DNA of 64,000 bases from Lysobacteraceae bacterium (GCA_004297225.1 SCUI01000003.1:1-64000), one strand, 5' to 3'; shown: positions 44,928 through 54,761, numbered from the stretch's first letter. Translations and numbers: made by a program. The notes: generated by a model not told the origin, from the sequence alone.

Positions 44928-44964
44928 CTCCCCTTCCGCAGCCCAGGCGGAAGGGGAGTTTTTT
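44928..44964 (+). terminator. Rho-independent terminator after the H1-like gene
   Basis: A perfect 12-base-pair stem (CTCCCCTTCCGC with GCGGAAGGGGAG, 44928-44939 and 44947-44958) has a seven-base loop and is followed by six T. It separates the H1-like gene from the convergent beta-lactamase-like gene. Confidence 0.9.
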
Positions 44965-44966
44965 AT

Positions 44967-46343
44967 TCAGCGCGGCTTGGCGTAGGACGTCGAGGCGTCG
45001 CTGCCGTACTCGCGCGCCGCCTTGCGGGTGGCGTACAGCAGGTCGACGTCGTCCTCGTCCAGGTCCAGCCAGTCGCCGCGCAGGCCGAGTGCGCTATCGA
45101 GGATCGTCGGCATCAGGCCGCCGGGCACGCCGCTGGTGCTGTTCCACAGGACCACGACGCCGAGGTCGCGTTCGGGCACCAGCGCGATAGCGCCGCGATA
45201 ACCCTGCACCGCGCCGCCGTGGTAGACCACGCGGTGGCCGGCGTAGTCGTAGACGCGCCAGCCGATGCCGTAGCCGGCGTCGTCCAGGCGCGCGCGGCGC
45301 CACGAGGAGCTGCGCGTTTCCGAAGGCGTGCGGACCACCGGCGCGTGCAGCGTCGCCAGCAGCGGCAGCGGCAGCACGTCGGTGCGATGCCCGGTCTGGG
45401 CGATGAGCCATTGCGCCATGTCGCTGATGCTGGCGTTGACGCCGGCGGCGGGGGCGACGCGGTAATAGGTCGGCTTCGGCGCGCTCAGCGAGACCCAGCC
45501 GCCACGGCCGCGCACGTGCGGGCGCGCCCAGCTCGGGCTGGAAGTGATGCCATCCAGGCCATAGCTGGCGTCGTCCATGCCCAGCGGCTTGAAGATGCGG
45601 CGGGCGACGGTCTCGCTGAAGAAACTGCCGGTGGCGCCGAACACGACGTCGCCGACCAGGCTGAAGGCCACGTTCTGGTACGCGTAGCAGTCGCCCGGCG
45701 CGCACTTCATCGGCGCGTTGGCGAGCTTGTGCACCAGCGAGCGGTAATCCTCGCCGCTCTCGACGAAACCGTCGTAGGCGTTGTGGGTGAGGCCGACGCG
45801 GTGGCTGAGCACCTCGGCGACGGTCAGCTCCTGTGCGGCACCCGGCTGCGACAGGCGCAGGTCGGGCAAGTAGTCGGTGACGCGCGAATCCCAGCGCAGC
45901 GAACCTTCCGCCACCAGCATGCCGGTGACGGTGCCGGCGAATCCCTTGGACAGGGATGCCAGGCGAAACACGGTATGCGGGTTGACGCCTTCGCCGCTAT
46001 CCACGTCGGTGGTGCCGTAGCCGCGCGCGGTCAGGACCTTGCCGTCCTTGACGATCGCCAGCGCCATGCCGGGAACGCGGCCGTCGGACACCATCGCCTG
46101 CGCCATCGCCTCGAAGCGGGCGACATCGAAGGCCGGGGCAACCGGCTTGGGCGCCTGCGGCGCCGGAATGTAGGCGACCTGGCCGGCCGCGACCGGCGGC
46201 TTCGGCGCCGGCTGGGTGACGACCGTGGGCAGCGTCGGTTGCGGGACAGGCAGTGCATCCTGCGCGGTCGACACCAGGGCGAATGGCAGCAGCATCGCCA
46301 GTCCGGCAATGCGTTGGGTACGCCAGCGGCGCGCTTCTTTCAT
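44967..46343 (-). CDS. Exported serine beta-lactamase-like hydrolase (class C/DD-peptidase fold)
   Basis: The 458-residue product has a signal peptide (MKEARRWRTQRIAGLAM to about residue 28), a Pro-rich spacer to about 75, then a beta-lactamase/penicillin-binding domain. The catalytic SxxK is in LASLSKGF, the YxN motif in CYAYQN, and a KTG-equivalent HGG in YHGGAVQGY. The spacer and extended C-terminus (DWLDLDEDDVDLLY) differ from true AmpC enzymes, so an esterase or D-Ala peptidase role is as likely as antibiotic hydrolysis. A longer frame to 46487 would add a non-signal leader; I prefer the ATG at 46343. Confidence 0.88.
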   Translation of the reverse strand: MKEARRWRTQRIAGLAMLLPFALVSTAQDALPVPQPTLPTVVTQPAPKPPVAAGQVAYIPAPQAPKPVAPAFDVARFEAMAQAMVSDGRVPGMALAIVKDGKVLTARGYGTTDVDSGEGVNPHTVFRLASLSKGFAGTVTGMLVAEGSLRWDSRVTDYLPDLRLSQPGAAQELTVAEVLSHRVGLTHNAYDGFVESGEDYRSLVHKLANAPMKCAPGDCYAYQNVAFSLVGDVVFGATGSFFSETVARRIFKPLGMDDASYGLDGITSSPSWARPHVRGRGGWVSLSAPKPTYYRVAPAAGVNASISDMAQWLIAQTGHRTDVLPLPLLATLHAPVVRTPSETRSSSWRRARLDDAGYGIGWRVYDYAGHRVVYHGGAVQGYRGAIALVPERDLGVVVLWNSTSGVPGGLMPTILDSALGLRGDWLDLDEDDVDLLYATRKAAREYGSDASTSYAKPR

Positions 46344-46425
46344 CGGGCAAGCCCCCTGCGTATGCTGGTCCGGCAACCCGATCATAACGCGTGCTCCCGC
46401 ATTTGCATGAACAAGGGGAACTTCG

Positions 46426-47022
46426 ATGGGCACTTCTCTGATTCTGCTCATAATTGTGGTGCTCGTCGCAGTTTGGGGCGTGGGCATCTACAACGGCCTG
46501 GTCCGGGCCCGCAACGCCTTCAGGAACGCCTTCGCGCAGATCGACGTGCAGTTGCAGCGCCGCTTCGACCTGATCCCCAACCTGGTGGAGACGGCCAAGG
46601 GCTACCTGCAACATGAACGGGATACGCTCGAGGCGGTGATCGCGGCGAGAGGGGCGGCGATGGCCGGCCTGGCCGCGGCCAAGGCGCACCCGGGAGATCC
46701 CGCGGCGATGGCCGGGCTGGCCAGCAGCCAGGGGATGCTGGAAGGCGCCCTCGGGCGGCTGATGGTGGTGGCCGAGGCCTACCCGGACCTGAAGGCCAAC
46801 CAGAACATGATGCAGTTGTCCGAGGAGCTCGCCTCCACCGAGAACCGGGTGGCGTTCGCGCGGCAGGCCTTCAACGACTCGGTGATGGCCTACAACAACA
46901 AGCGCGAGACCTTCCCCTCCAGCGTGGTCGCCGGGGTGTTCAACTTCAGCGAAGCCTCGCTGCTGGAGATCCCCGTCGAGCAGCAGGCGCAGGTGCGGAT
47001 GGCGCCCAAGGTCGAGTTCTAG
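46426..47022 (+). CDS. lemA: LemA family protein
   Basis: The 198-residue product has an N-terminal membrane segment (about 4-22) and the LemA helical domain with YNGLVRARN, QLQRRFDLIPNLVE and YNNKRETFPSS. LemA proteins are membrane-anchored and of unclear role, but are often encoded with M48 peptidases, as here (nine bases to the next gene). An AAGGGGA ribosome site precedes the ATG. Its upstream region is shared with the divergent beta-lactamase-like gene. Confidence 0.93.
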   Translation: MGTSLILLIIVVLVAVWGVGIYNGLVRARNAFRNAFAQIDVQLQRRFDLIPNLVETAKGYLQHERDTLEAVIAARGAAMAGLAAAKAHPGDPAAMAGLASSQGMLEGALGRLMVVAEAYPDLKANQNMMQLSEELASTENRVAFARQAFNDSVMAYNNKRETFPSSVVAGVFNFSEASLLEIPVEQQAQVRMAPKVEF

Positions 47023-47031
47023 CCCCGGCCG

Positions 47032-48927
47032 ATGAACTTCTTCGAGCGGCAGGAAGCCGCCAGGCGCGCGTCGACGCGGCTGGTGGTGCTGTTCGCGCTC
47101 GCGGTGCTCGGCATCGTGCTCGCGGTGGACCTGGTGGTCTGGATGGTGGCCGGACGCGACAGCGCCGGGCTGATGGCCACGGCCACGCTGGCGACGCTGG
47201 CGGTGATCGGCCTGGGCTCGCTGTACCGCGTCGCCAGCCTGCGCGGCGGCGGCGACCCGGTGGCGTTGCAGCTGGGCGGCACGCCCGTGCCCGAGGACAC
47301 CAGCGATCCGAACCTGCGGCGGCTGCGCAACGTGGTCGAGGAAATCGCGATCGCCTCCGGCGTGCCGGTGCCGCGGCTGTACGTGCTCGAGCAGGAGGCG
47401 GGGATCAACGCGTTCGCCGCGGGTTACACGCCGGCCGACGCGGTCGTCGCAGTGACCCGCGGCGCGCTCGACCGGCTCAACCGCGACGAACTGCAGGGCG
47501 TGATCGCGCACGAGTTCAGCCACATCCTCAACGGCGACATGCGCCTGAACATCCGCCTGATGGGCGTGCTGTTCGGGATCCTGGTGCTGGCGATCATCGG
47601 CCGCAAGGTGCTGTTTTACGCCCCGCGCGGGCGCGACAACCGCGGCGCCGCCGCGATCATGGCGGCGGCGCTGGTCGCGCTGGCGATCGGTTACATCGGC
47701 CTGTTCTTCGGCCGCATGATCAAGGCCGGCGTCAGCCGCAGCCGCGAGTCGCTGGCCGACGCCAGCGCGGTGCAGTTCACCCGGCAGACACAGGGCCTGG
47801 CCGGCGCGTTGAAGAAGATCGGTGGACTCGGCGAAGGCTCGCGGCTGGCCGACCGCGGCAACGCCGAAGAAGTCAGCCACATGCTGTTCGGCGAAGGGCT
47901 GGCATTCTCGCGGCTGTTCGCGACCCATCCGCCGCTGCTCGAGCGCATCCGCGCGCTGGAGCCCGCGTTCGACGGCGCGCAACTGCTGCAGCTGCAGCAG
48001 CGCTGGGCGGTGGCGCCGCCACTGGGGATGCAGGAAGACCTGCAACTCGGCCTGGTCGGCCCCGGCGGCGCGGTGTTGCCGGCCGCCGGCGCACGACTGG
48101 ACGTGACGCCGCCGATGGTGTCGGCGCAGGTCGGCGAACCTGCAGCCGACGACTACCGGCGCGCGGATGCGATCCTCGAGCACATCCCCGAAGCGCTGCG
48201 CTCGCTGGCGGCGCGGCGCGACGCGGTGATGCCGTTGCTGCTCGGCCTGCTGTTGTCCGACGAGCCACGCCTGGCTCGCGACCAGGTGCTGGAAATCGGC
48301 GCGCGCCTGGGCGGCGGCGTCGCCGATGCCGCCGCGCGCCTGCGTGCCACCGAACTGGCCGGGCTGCATCCGATGCTGCGGCTGCCCCTGGCCGCGCTGG
48401 CATTCCCGGTGTTGCGCCTGCGCCCGCGTCCGGAACTCGACGATTTCCTCGACACCGTCCACGCGGTCGTGCACTCGGATGGCGAGGTCTCGCTATACGA
48501 GTACTGCCTGGGCAAGCTGCTGCAGGTGCAGGTGCTCGATTCGCTGGAACCGGGGCGGCACGCGCGCTTCGGCCGCCGCAAGCTGCCCGACGTGTCCGGC
48601 GAGGTCGCGACGCTGTTGTGCGTGGTGGCGCAGTACGGCAGCCAGGGCGATCCGGGACAGGCGCGTCGCGCCTACCTGGCCGGGATCACGCGCGTGCTGC
48701 CGCGCGAGCATCTGCCGTTCCTGGAGCGGCGCGACGGCGTGCGCGCGCTCGACGCGGTGTGGGCGCCGCTGGAGCCGCTGGACCCGCTGGCGCGGCAGGC
48801 GCTGGTGGAGGGCATCGCCGCGACCATCGCCCATGACAACCGCGTCACCGTGGCGGAAGCCGAACTGTTGCGCACCATCTGCGGCGTGCTGCGCTGCCCC
48901 CTTCCGCCGAGCCTCGAACGCGCATGA
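47032..48927 (+). CDS. M48 family metallopeptidase with long C-terminal extension
   Basis: The 631-residue product is an HtpX-like membrane zinc peptidase: two N-terminal membrane segments (about 15-37 and 43-62), the zinc motif HEFSH in GVIAHEFSHILNGD, two further segments (about 180-230), and a third ligand in SRSRESLADASAV. The last 290 residues form an extra helical domain not present in HtpX itself. It probably degrades membrane or periplasm-facing proteins. It is coupled to lemA upstream and to the transporter gene downstream (ATGA). Confidence 0.9.
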   Translation: MNFFERQEAARRASTRLVVLFALAVLGIVLAVDLVVWMVAGRDSAGLMATATLATLAVIGLGSLYRVASLRGGGDPVALQLGGTPVPEDTSDPNLRRLRNVVEEIAIASGVPVPRLYVLEQEAGINAFAAGYTPADAVVAVTRGALDRLNRDELQGVIAHEFSHILNGDMRLNIRLMGVLFGILVLAIIGRKVLFYAPRGRDNRGAAAIMAAALVALAIGYIGLFFGRMIKAGVSRSRESLADASAVQFTRQTQGLAGALKKIGGLGEGSRLADRGNAEEVSHMLFGEGLAFSRLFATHPPLLERIRALEPAFDGAQLLQLQQRWAVAPPLGMQEDLQLGLVGPGGAVLPAAGARLDVTPPMVSAQVGEPAADDYRRADAILEHIPEALRSLAARRDAVMPLLLGLLLSDEPRLARDQVLEIGARLGGGVADAAARLRATELAGLHPMLRLPLAALAFPVLRLRPRPELDDFLDTVHAVVHSDGEVSLYEYCLGKLLQVQVLDSLEPGRHARFGRRKLPDVSGEVATLLCVVAQYGSQGDPGQARRAYLAGITRVLPREHLPFLERRDGVRALDAVWAPLEPLDPLARQALVEGIAATIAHDNRVTVAEAELLRTICGVLRCPLPPSLERA

Positions 48928-50216
48928 CATCGCCGCACCCCGCCGGCCGCGTCCACCCGCGCGAACTGCCGGCCACCGCGGTTTCCTTCGCCTATTTCTT
49001 CTGCGTGCTGGCCGCGTACTACGTGATGCGCCCGGTGCGCGAGCAGCTCGCCGCGGCGGTCGGCTCGACCCAGCTCCCCTGGTTCTTCGCGGCGACCTTC
49101 GTCGCCACGCTGGTGCTGACGCCGGTGTTCGCCTGGGCGGCGGCGCGCTTCCCGCGACGGGTGCTGGTGCCGGTGGTGAACGTGTTCTTCATCGCCTGCC
49201 TGATCGGGTTCGTGCCGCTGTTCGGCACCCAGGGCCTGCTCAGCCCGCGCGCGCTGGGGATCCTGTTCTTCGTCTGGGTCAGTGTCTTCAACCTGTTCGT
49301 GGTCTCGGTGTTCTGGAGCTTCATGTCCGACATCTGGAACGAGCGGCAGGCGCGGCGGCTGTTCCCGGTGATCGCGCTGGGCGGCACCGCCGGCGCGATC
49401 GTCGGCCCGGCGCTCACTCGCACGCTGGTCGGGGTCATCGGCGTAGCCCCTTTGCTGGTGGTGTCGGCGGCGCTGCTCGGCGTTGCGGTGCTGTGCGTGG
49501 CCTGGCTGGGGCGCTGGTCGCGGGTGCATGGCGAGCGCCGCAGCGCGGCGGACGAGGCGGCGATCGGCGGCGGCATGTTCGACGGCCTGCGGCAGGTGTT
49601 CGCGCATCCGTTCATGCGTTCGATGGCGCTGCTGATGCTGCTGGGCGATGCCATCGGCACGGTCAACTACGTGCTGGTGACCGACTATTCCGGCGCCACC
49701 TTCCACGACGCGGTCTCGCGCACGCGTTTCGCCGCCGACGTGGACCTGGCCACCAACGTGCTGACCGTGCTGGCGCAACTGACCGTCACCCGCTGGATGC
49801 TGGTGCGCCACGGCGCGGCGTGGCCGATCGCGGCCTGGGCGATGGCGACGGTCGCCGCGCTGGGGCTGGTGATGCTGACCCCGGAAGTCGCGCTGCCGAT
49901 GGGCGTCACCCTGCCGACCGTGGCGCTGGCGCTGGTGATCAGCCGCGGCCTGTCCTACGGCATGCAGGGGCCGGCGCGCGAAAGCCTGTTCACCTTCGTG
50001 CCGCGGTCGCTCCGCTACAAGGGCAAGAACGCGGTGGACACCGCGGTGTGGCGCTTCGGCGATGTCGCCGTGTCCAGTGCGATGAACCTGCTGCGCGCCG
50101 CCGGCACCACGATACCCGGCTTCGCCGCGCTGGGTGCCGTGGCCGCCGCGGCGTCGGGCACGATCGGGTGGCGGTTGGCGCGGCGGGTCGAGGGGCAGGC
50201 GCCCGCGCGGGACTGA
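48924..50216 (+). CDS. MFS-type transporter related to NTP/NDP (ATP/ADP) exchangers
   Basis: The 430-residue protein has about twelve membrane segments. Its N-terminal SFAYFFCVLAAYYVMRPVREQL and the FWSFMSDIWN stretch resemble bacterial members of the ATP/ADP-antiporter branch of the MFS known from Rickettsia and Chlamydia; free-living relatives are of unknown substrate. A nucleotide-exchange role is only a guess. The ATG overlaps the M48 peptidase stop, so the two should be made together. Confidence 0.7.
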   Translation: MTSPHPAGRVHPRELPATAVSFAYFFCVLAAYYVMRPVREQLAAAVGSTQLPWFFAATFVATLVLTPVFAWAAARFPRRVLVPVVNVFFIACLIGFVPLFGTQGLLSPRALGILFFVWVSVFNLFVVSVFWSFMSDIWNERQARRLFPVIALGGTAGAIVGPALTRTLVGVIGVAPLLVVSAALLGVAVLCVAWLGRWSRVHGERRSAADEAAIGGGMFDGLRQVFAHPFMRSMALLMLLGDAIGTVNYVLVTDYSGATFHDAVSRTRFAADVDLATNVLTVLAQLTVTRWMLVRHGAAWPIAAWAMATVAALGLVMLTPEVALPMGVTLPTVALALVISRGLSYGMQGPARESLFTFVPRSLRYKGKNAVDTAVWRFGDVAVSSAMNLLRAAGTTIPGFAALGAVAAAASGTIGWRLARRVEGQAPARD

Positions 50217-50258
50217 GGAACCCTTAAACCCCCCGCCAGCCTCCGGCATCCCACCAGT

Positions 50259-50858
50259 ATGCTCACCGCCACCGTGACCGACTGGCTGCCCACCGCGACC
50301 GCGACCGACGCCTCCACCCCGGCCGATGTCGACGCGGCGCTTGCGCGCTCGGCCGCTGCCGGCGACTGCACCGCGTTCGAGGCGCTGTACCGCCGCCACG
50401 CGGGGCGCGTACACGGCGTCATCGCCCGGCTGGTCGGCCATGACCGCGCACGCGCCGAGGACCTGACCCAGGACGCCTTCGTCCGTGCCTGGCAGGCGCT
50501 GCCGGCCTATCGCTTCGAGAGTGCGTTCTCCACCTGGCTGCACCGGCTGGCAGTGAACACCGCGCTGATGGACATGCGGGCGCGACGCAGCCGCGTCCAG
50601 GCCGACGCGGGCGAGGAGGCGTTCGAGGCGATCGGTGCGACGGACTCCGCCGGCCACGTCGCGGCGCTGTCGATGGACCTGGAACGCGCCGTCGCCACCT
50701 TGCCGCCGCGCGCCCGTGCGGTGCTGGTGCTGTACGACGTGGAGGGCTGGAAACACGAGGAGATCGCCGAGGCGCTGGGCATGGCCGTCGGCAGTTCCAA
50801 GGCGCAGTTGCACCGCGCGCGCGGGCTGTTGCGCGAACGACTGGAAGGACACGCATGA
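50259..50858 (+). CDS. RNA polymerase ECF-family sigma factor (RpoE-like)
   Basis: The 199-residue product has complete region 2 (FEALYRRHAGRVHGVIARLVGHDRARAEDLTQ in pieces, about 43-110) and region 4 (LPPRARAVLVLYDVEGWKHEEIAEALGMAVGSSKAQLHRAR, about 145-190), so it should be functional, unlike the truncated sigma fusion at 39470-40510. The following gene, overlapping by ATGA, encodes a small bitopic protein that may be its anti-sigma factor. Confidence 0.92.
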   Translation: MLTATVTDWLPTATATDASTPADVDAALARSAAAGDCTAFEALYRRHAGRVHGVIARLVGHDRARAEDLTQDAFVRAWQALPAYRFESAFSTWLHRLAVNTALMDMRARRSRVQADAGEEAFEAIGATDSAGHVAALSMDLERAVATLPPRARAVLVLYDVEGWKHEEIAEALGMAVGSSKAQLHRARGLLRERLEGHA

Positions 50859-51382
50859 GCACGCACGACGCCACCCACGACCACGGCAACACCCTCGACG
50901 CCAGCCTGCGCCTGCAACTGCGCGGCCTGCGCCGGGACCTCCCGCCGGACGACGACCTGTGGCCCGGGATCGCGGCGCGGATCGAGGCGACCGCGCGCGG
51001 CACGGCCACGCCTGCCGCGCCGCGCAAGGCGCCGAACATCGCGCCATGGGCGCTGGCGGCGTCGCTGGTGATGTCGCTCGGCATCGCCTGGCGCATGCAG
51101 CCGCCGCCCGCGCCGGCCGCGGCGCCGGTCCAGCTCGTCGATCGCGAAGCCGACTCGATGACCCGCGAATACCGCGCCGCCCTGCAGGAGTTGCAGGCCG
51201 CGGCACCGGCACCGACGGCGTCGCGGCGCGACCCCGCGACTCCCGCGTTGCGCGAACTGGATCGCAGCGCGCGGCAGATCCGCGCTGCGATCGAGCGCGA
51301 TCCGGGCGCCACCTACCTGCTCGGGCGCCTGCAACGCACCTATGCCCGCCGACTCGAACTCACCCAGCGCAGCCTCGGCTGA
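50855..51382 (+). CDS. Putative membrane-bound anti-sigma factor
   Basis: The 175-residue product has an N-terminal cytosolic part with LRRDLPPDDDLWPGIAARIEA, a single hydrophobic segment near residues 66-82 and a periplasmic helical part. I do not recognise a zinc-binding HxxxCxxC motif, so it is not a classical ZAS-domain anti-sigma. Its role is inferred from the ATGA overlap with the ECF sigma gene. Confidence 0.6.
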   Translation: MSTHDATHDHGNTLDASLRLQLRGLRRDLPPDDDLWPGIAARIEATARGTATPAAPRKAPNIAPWALAASLVMSLGIAWRMQPPPAPAAAPVQLVDREADSMTREYRAALQELQAAAPAPTASRRDPATPALRELDRSARQIRAAIERDPGATYLLGRLQRTYARRLELTQRSLG

Positions 51383-51410
51383 CGCCCCGCCCGCTCCCCG
51401 GAGATCCGCA

Positions 51411-52316
51411 ATGCGCCATTCGCCCCGTGTCCTCGCCCTGGCCATCGTTGCCTGCCTCGCCAGCGCGCCGCTGTTCGCCGGCACTCCCATCGACCAGACC
51501 CGCCCGCTCGACCCGACCGGCCGGATCGAGATCTCCAACCTCAAGGGCAGCATCGAGGTGCGCGCCTGGGACCGCAACGAAGTGCACGTCGGCGGCGAGC
51601 TCGGCAAGGGCGTCGAGAAGCTGGTGGTGGACGGCAGCCGCGACCACCTCGTGGTCAAGGTCGATTACCCGAACCGTCGGGGCTGGGGCGACGATCGCAG
51701 CGAGCCGACCCGGCTGGTGCTGAAGGTGCCGTTGCGCGCGAACCTGGGCATCGAATCGGTTTCGGCCGACATCCGCGTCGACGGCGTGGCGCCGCGCGAG
51801 CTCGAGGTGGAATCGGTCAGCGGCAACGTCACCATCGCCGCGGCGCCGGGCGAGGCCGACGTCAGCAGCGTCAGCGGCGACCTCGTGCTGACCCTGAATA
51901 CCGCGTCGGCAAGCTCGGAATCGGTCAGCGGCGACGTGCGCCTGTCCGGGCGCCTGGATGGCGAAGTGCACGCCGAGACGGTGTCCGGCGACATCCGCAT
52001 CGACAGCCGCGGCGAGCGCGTGCGCCGCCTGTCCACGGGCACCGTCTCCGGCGACGCGGATGTCCGCGTCGGCCTGGCCGACGGCGGCGAGATCAGTTCG
52101 GAAACCGTGAGCGGCGACATCCGCCTGCGCCTGCCGAAGTCGGTGTCGGCGCGGGTGAGTGCCGAGAGCTTCAACGGCAACCTGCGCGCCCCGGGTGCAA
52201 AGGTCCGGACCGAGGAATTCGGCCCCGGCAGCAGCCTCGAGGCGCGTTACGGCAGCGGCGCGGGCCAGGTACGGCTCGAGTCGTTCTCCGGCGACGCCGA
52301 ACTCGTCCTGGAATGA
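51411..52316 (+). CDS. Exported DUF4097-family beta-helix protein
   Basis: The 301-residue product has a signal peptide ending near AGT at residue 23-25 and a regular series of short beta-strand repeats ending in S-V-S-G-D (ESVSADIRVDG, SSVSGDLVLT, ESVSGDVRLSG, ETVSGDIRI), typical of DUF4097/DUF4098 proteins, often called putative adhesins. It is third in the ECF sigma module and may be an output gene of that regulon. Location is probably periplasmic or surface; function unknown. Confidence 0.85.
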   Translation: MRHSPRVLALAIVACLASAPLFAGTPIDQTRPLDPTGRIEISNLKGSIEVRAWDRNEVHVGGELGKGVEKLVVDGSRDHLVVKVDYPNRRGWGDDRSEPTRLVLKVPLRANLGIESVSADIRVDGVAPRELEVESVSGNVTIAAAPGEADVSSVSGDLVLTLNTASASSESVSGDVRLSGRLDGEVHAETVSGDIRIDSRGERVRRLSTGTVSGDADVRVGLADGGEISSETVSGDIRLRLPKSVSARVSAESFNGNLRAPGAKVRTEEFGPGSSLEARYGSGAGQVRLESFSGDAELVLE

Positions 52317-52319
52317 GCG

Positions 52320-54761
52320 TCAGGGGTGCTGGGCGCCCCTGAGCACCCACGGCTCGAAGTCGTCGACGGTGATCGCATCCAGCGTCATCTCGCGCAGCTG
52401 CTCCAGCTGCACGCGTTCCGCGGCGGTGATCCAGCCTTCCTCGACGCCCTCGTCGAGCTGGGCCGGGAACTCGAGCGCCTCGATGTCGCTGTGCTTGAGC
52501 GCCTTGAGGAACTTGCGTTCCACCGGTTCGGCCAGCACCACCGCCGGCAGGTAGCTGTCGATGCGGCCGGCGGGATTGGCCGGCCCCGGCGTCAGGAACA
52601 CGCCGCGCGCCAGGCGCGCACGCGCGTCGCACGGCGTCATCAGGATCGACGCCGCGCGATGGCCGAGGCGATCGCTCGGCGCCTGCGCGCGGCGCCCCAG
52701 CGGGAACACCAGCAGCCACAGCAGCCAGCCGACCGGGCGGATCGGGAAGTTGCGCAACGCGCCCGACAGCGCCGTCTCGATCTTGTTGATCGAATCGTGG
52801 AACGCCCACGCCAGCAGTGGCTGGTCGCCTTCCGGCCGGCCCTCGTCCTCGTAGCGCTTCAGCATCGCGCTGCAGATGTAGAGCTGGCTGAGCACGTCGC
52901 CCAGGCGCCCGGACAGCGATTCCTTGAACTTGAGCTTGCCGCCGAGCATCAGCATCGAGGTGTCGGCCATCACCGCCAGCGTCGCCGAGTAGCGATTGAG
53001 CTTGCGATAGAAGCGCCGCGTGTAGGCGTCTCCGGGCGCCTTGCCGAAGGCGGCGAACGTGAGGCCGAACCACAGCGCGCGCACCGCGTTGGAAATCGCC
53101 GCGCCGATGTGGCCGAACAGCGCGTGGTCGAAGCGGTCGATGCGCTCGCGCGGATCCTCCAGCTGCGCCGCCTTCATTTCCTTCAGCACCCACGGATGGC
53201 AGAGGATCGCGCCCTGGCCGAAGATCATCAGCGAGCGGGTCATGATGTTCGCGCCCTCGACCGTGATGCTGATCGGCGTCGCCTCCCAGCCGCGGCCCAG
53301 GTAGTTGCGCGGGCCGAGGATGATGCCCTTGCCGCCGTGGATGTCCATGGCGTCCCTGATCACCTCGCGGCCCATCTCGGTGCAGTGGTATTTGGAGATG
53401 GTCGACGGCACCGCCGGGTTCTCGCCGCGCGCCACCGCCGCGGCCGTCGCCTCGGACAACGCGCTCACCGCGTAGGCCTTGCCGGCGATCCGCGCCAGCG
53501 CTTCCTGCACGCCTTCGAAGCGGCCGATCGACAGGCCGAACTGCTTGCGGATGCGCGCGTAGGCGCCGGTGACCACCGCCGCGCCCTTGCAACCGCCACT
53601 GGCGGTGGAGGGCAGGGTGATCGAGCGGCCGATCGACAGGCACTCCATCAGCATCTGCCAACCCTTGCCCGCGTAGTCCTCGCCGCCGATCAGCTGCGAC
53701 AGCGGCACGAACACGTCGCGCCCGCGCACCGGGCCGTTCTGGAACGGCGTGTTCAGCGGGAAGTGGCGGCGGCCGATTTCCAGCCCCGGGGTGTCGGCCG
53801 GCACCAGTGCCAGGGAAATGCCGATGTCGCGCTTGTCGCCCAGCAGGCCGTCGGGGTCGTACATGCGGAACGCGACGCCGATCAGCGTCGCCACCGGCGC
53901 CAGGGTGATGTAGCGCTTGTCCATGGTCAGGCGGATGCCGAGCACGCTGGCGCCGTTCCAGTCACCCATGCAGACGATGCCGTAGTCCGGGATCGAGGTC
54001 GCATCGGATCCGGCGAACGGGCCGGTCAGCGCGAAGCAGGGCACTTCGCGACCGTCGGCCAGGCGCGGCAGGTAGTGCGCCTTCTGCTCGTCGGTGCCGT
54101 AGTGCATCAGCAGTTCGGCCGGGCCCAGCGAGTTCGGCACGCCGACGGTGGAGCTGACCACCGAGGAGATCGAGGCCAGCTTCTGGATCACCTTGTGGTT
54201 CATCAGCGCCGAAAAACCCAGGCCGCCGTATTCCTTCGGGATGTTGAGGCCGAAGAAGCCTTCCTTCTTCACGAACTCCCACAACTCCGGCGGCAGGTCG
54301 GCGCGCACGTGGGTGATGTCCCAGTCGTCGACCATCCGGCACAACTGCTCGCAGGGGCCGTCGAGATAGGCCTGCTCCTCGGTGGTGAGCTCGGGCCTGG
54401 GTTGCGAGAGCAGCACGTTCCAGTCCGGCTTGCCGGAGAACAGTTCGCCTTCGAAGCCGACGGTGCCCGACTCCAGCGCGACGCGTTCGGATTCGGTCAG
54501 CGGCGGCAGGATCCGGGTATAGAACTTGAGCAGCGGCGCGGTCAGCAGCGACTTGCGGACCCCCGGCAGCAACACCGGCAGCGCCAGCAGCGCGGTCAAG
54601 GCCGCGGCAATCGCGGTCGCGGCGGCGCTGGCGGCTCCGAACAGCCAGCAGGCCAGCAGCAGCACGGCCGAGAGTGCCAGCCACGTGGCCAGGCGCTTGC
54701 GGTGGTAGGCGACGAAGAGGCCGGCAAGGAGGACGGCAAGGAAGGGCACGACAGCGGTCAT
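52320..54761 (-). CDS. fadE: Acyl-CoA dehydrogenase FadE
   Basis: FadE performs the first oxidation step of fatty acid beta-oxidation. The 813-residue length, two N-terminal hydrophobic segments and a C-terminal DUF1974 domain match Escherichia coli FadE. The catalytic core has GLNIPKEYGGLGFSAL, CFALTGPFAGSDATS and EGANIMTRSLM. The start is ATG at 54761 with GGAG upstream; a longer frame to 54875 would run through the operator. The TetR-family gene on the other strand shares the control region and probably represses it. Confidence 0.95.
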   Translation of the reverse strand: MTAVVPFLAVLLAGLFVAYHRKRLATWLALSAVLLLACWLFGAASAAATAIAAALTALLALPVLLPGVRKSLLTAPLLKFYTRILPPLTESERVALESGTVGFEGELFSGKPDWNVLLSQPRPELTTEEQAYLDGPCEQLCRMVDDWDITHVRADLPPELWEFVKKEGFFGLNIPKEYGGLGFSALMNHKVIQKLASISSVVSSTVGVPNSLGPAELLMHYGTDEQKAHYLPRLADGREVPCFALTGPFAGSDATSIPDYGIVCMGDWNGASVLGIRLTMDKRYITLAPVATLIGVAFRMYDPDGLLGDKRDIGISLALVPADTPGLEIGRRHFPLNTPFQNGPVRGRDVFVPLSQLIGGEDYAGKGWQMLMECLSIGRSITLPSTASGGCKGAAVVTGAYARIRKQFGLSIGRFEGVQEALARIAGKAYAVSALSEATAAAVARGENPAVPSTISKYHCTEMGREVIRDAMDIHGGKGIILGPRNYLGRGWEATPISITVEGANIMTRSLMIFGQGAILCHPWVLKEMKAAQLEDPRERIDRFDHALFGHIGAAISNAVRALWFGLTFAAFGKAPGDAYTRRFYRKLNRYSATLAVMADTSMLMLGGKLKFKESLSGRLGDVLSQLYICSAMLKRYEDEGRPEGDQPLLAWAFHDSINKIETALSGALRNFPIRPVGWLLWLLVFPLGRRAQAPSDRLGHRAASILMTPCDARARLARGVFLTPGPANPAGRIDSYLPAVVLAEPVERKFLKALKHSDIEALEFPAQLDEGVEEGWITAAERVQLEQLREMTLDAITVDDFEPWVLRGAQHP

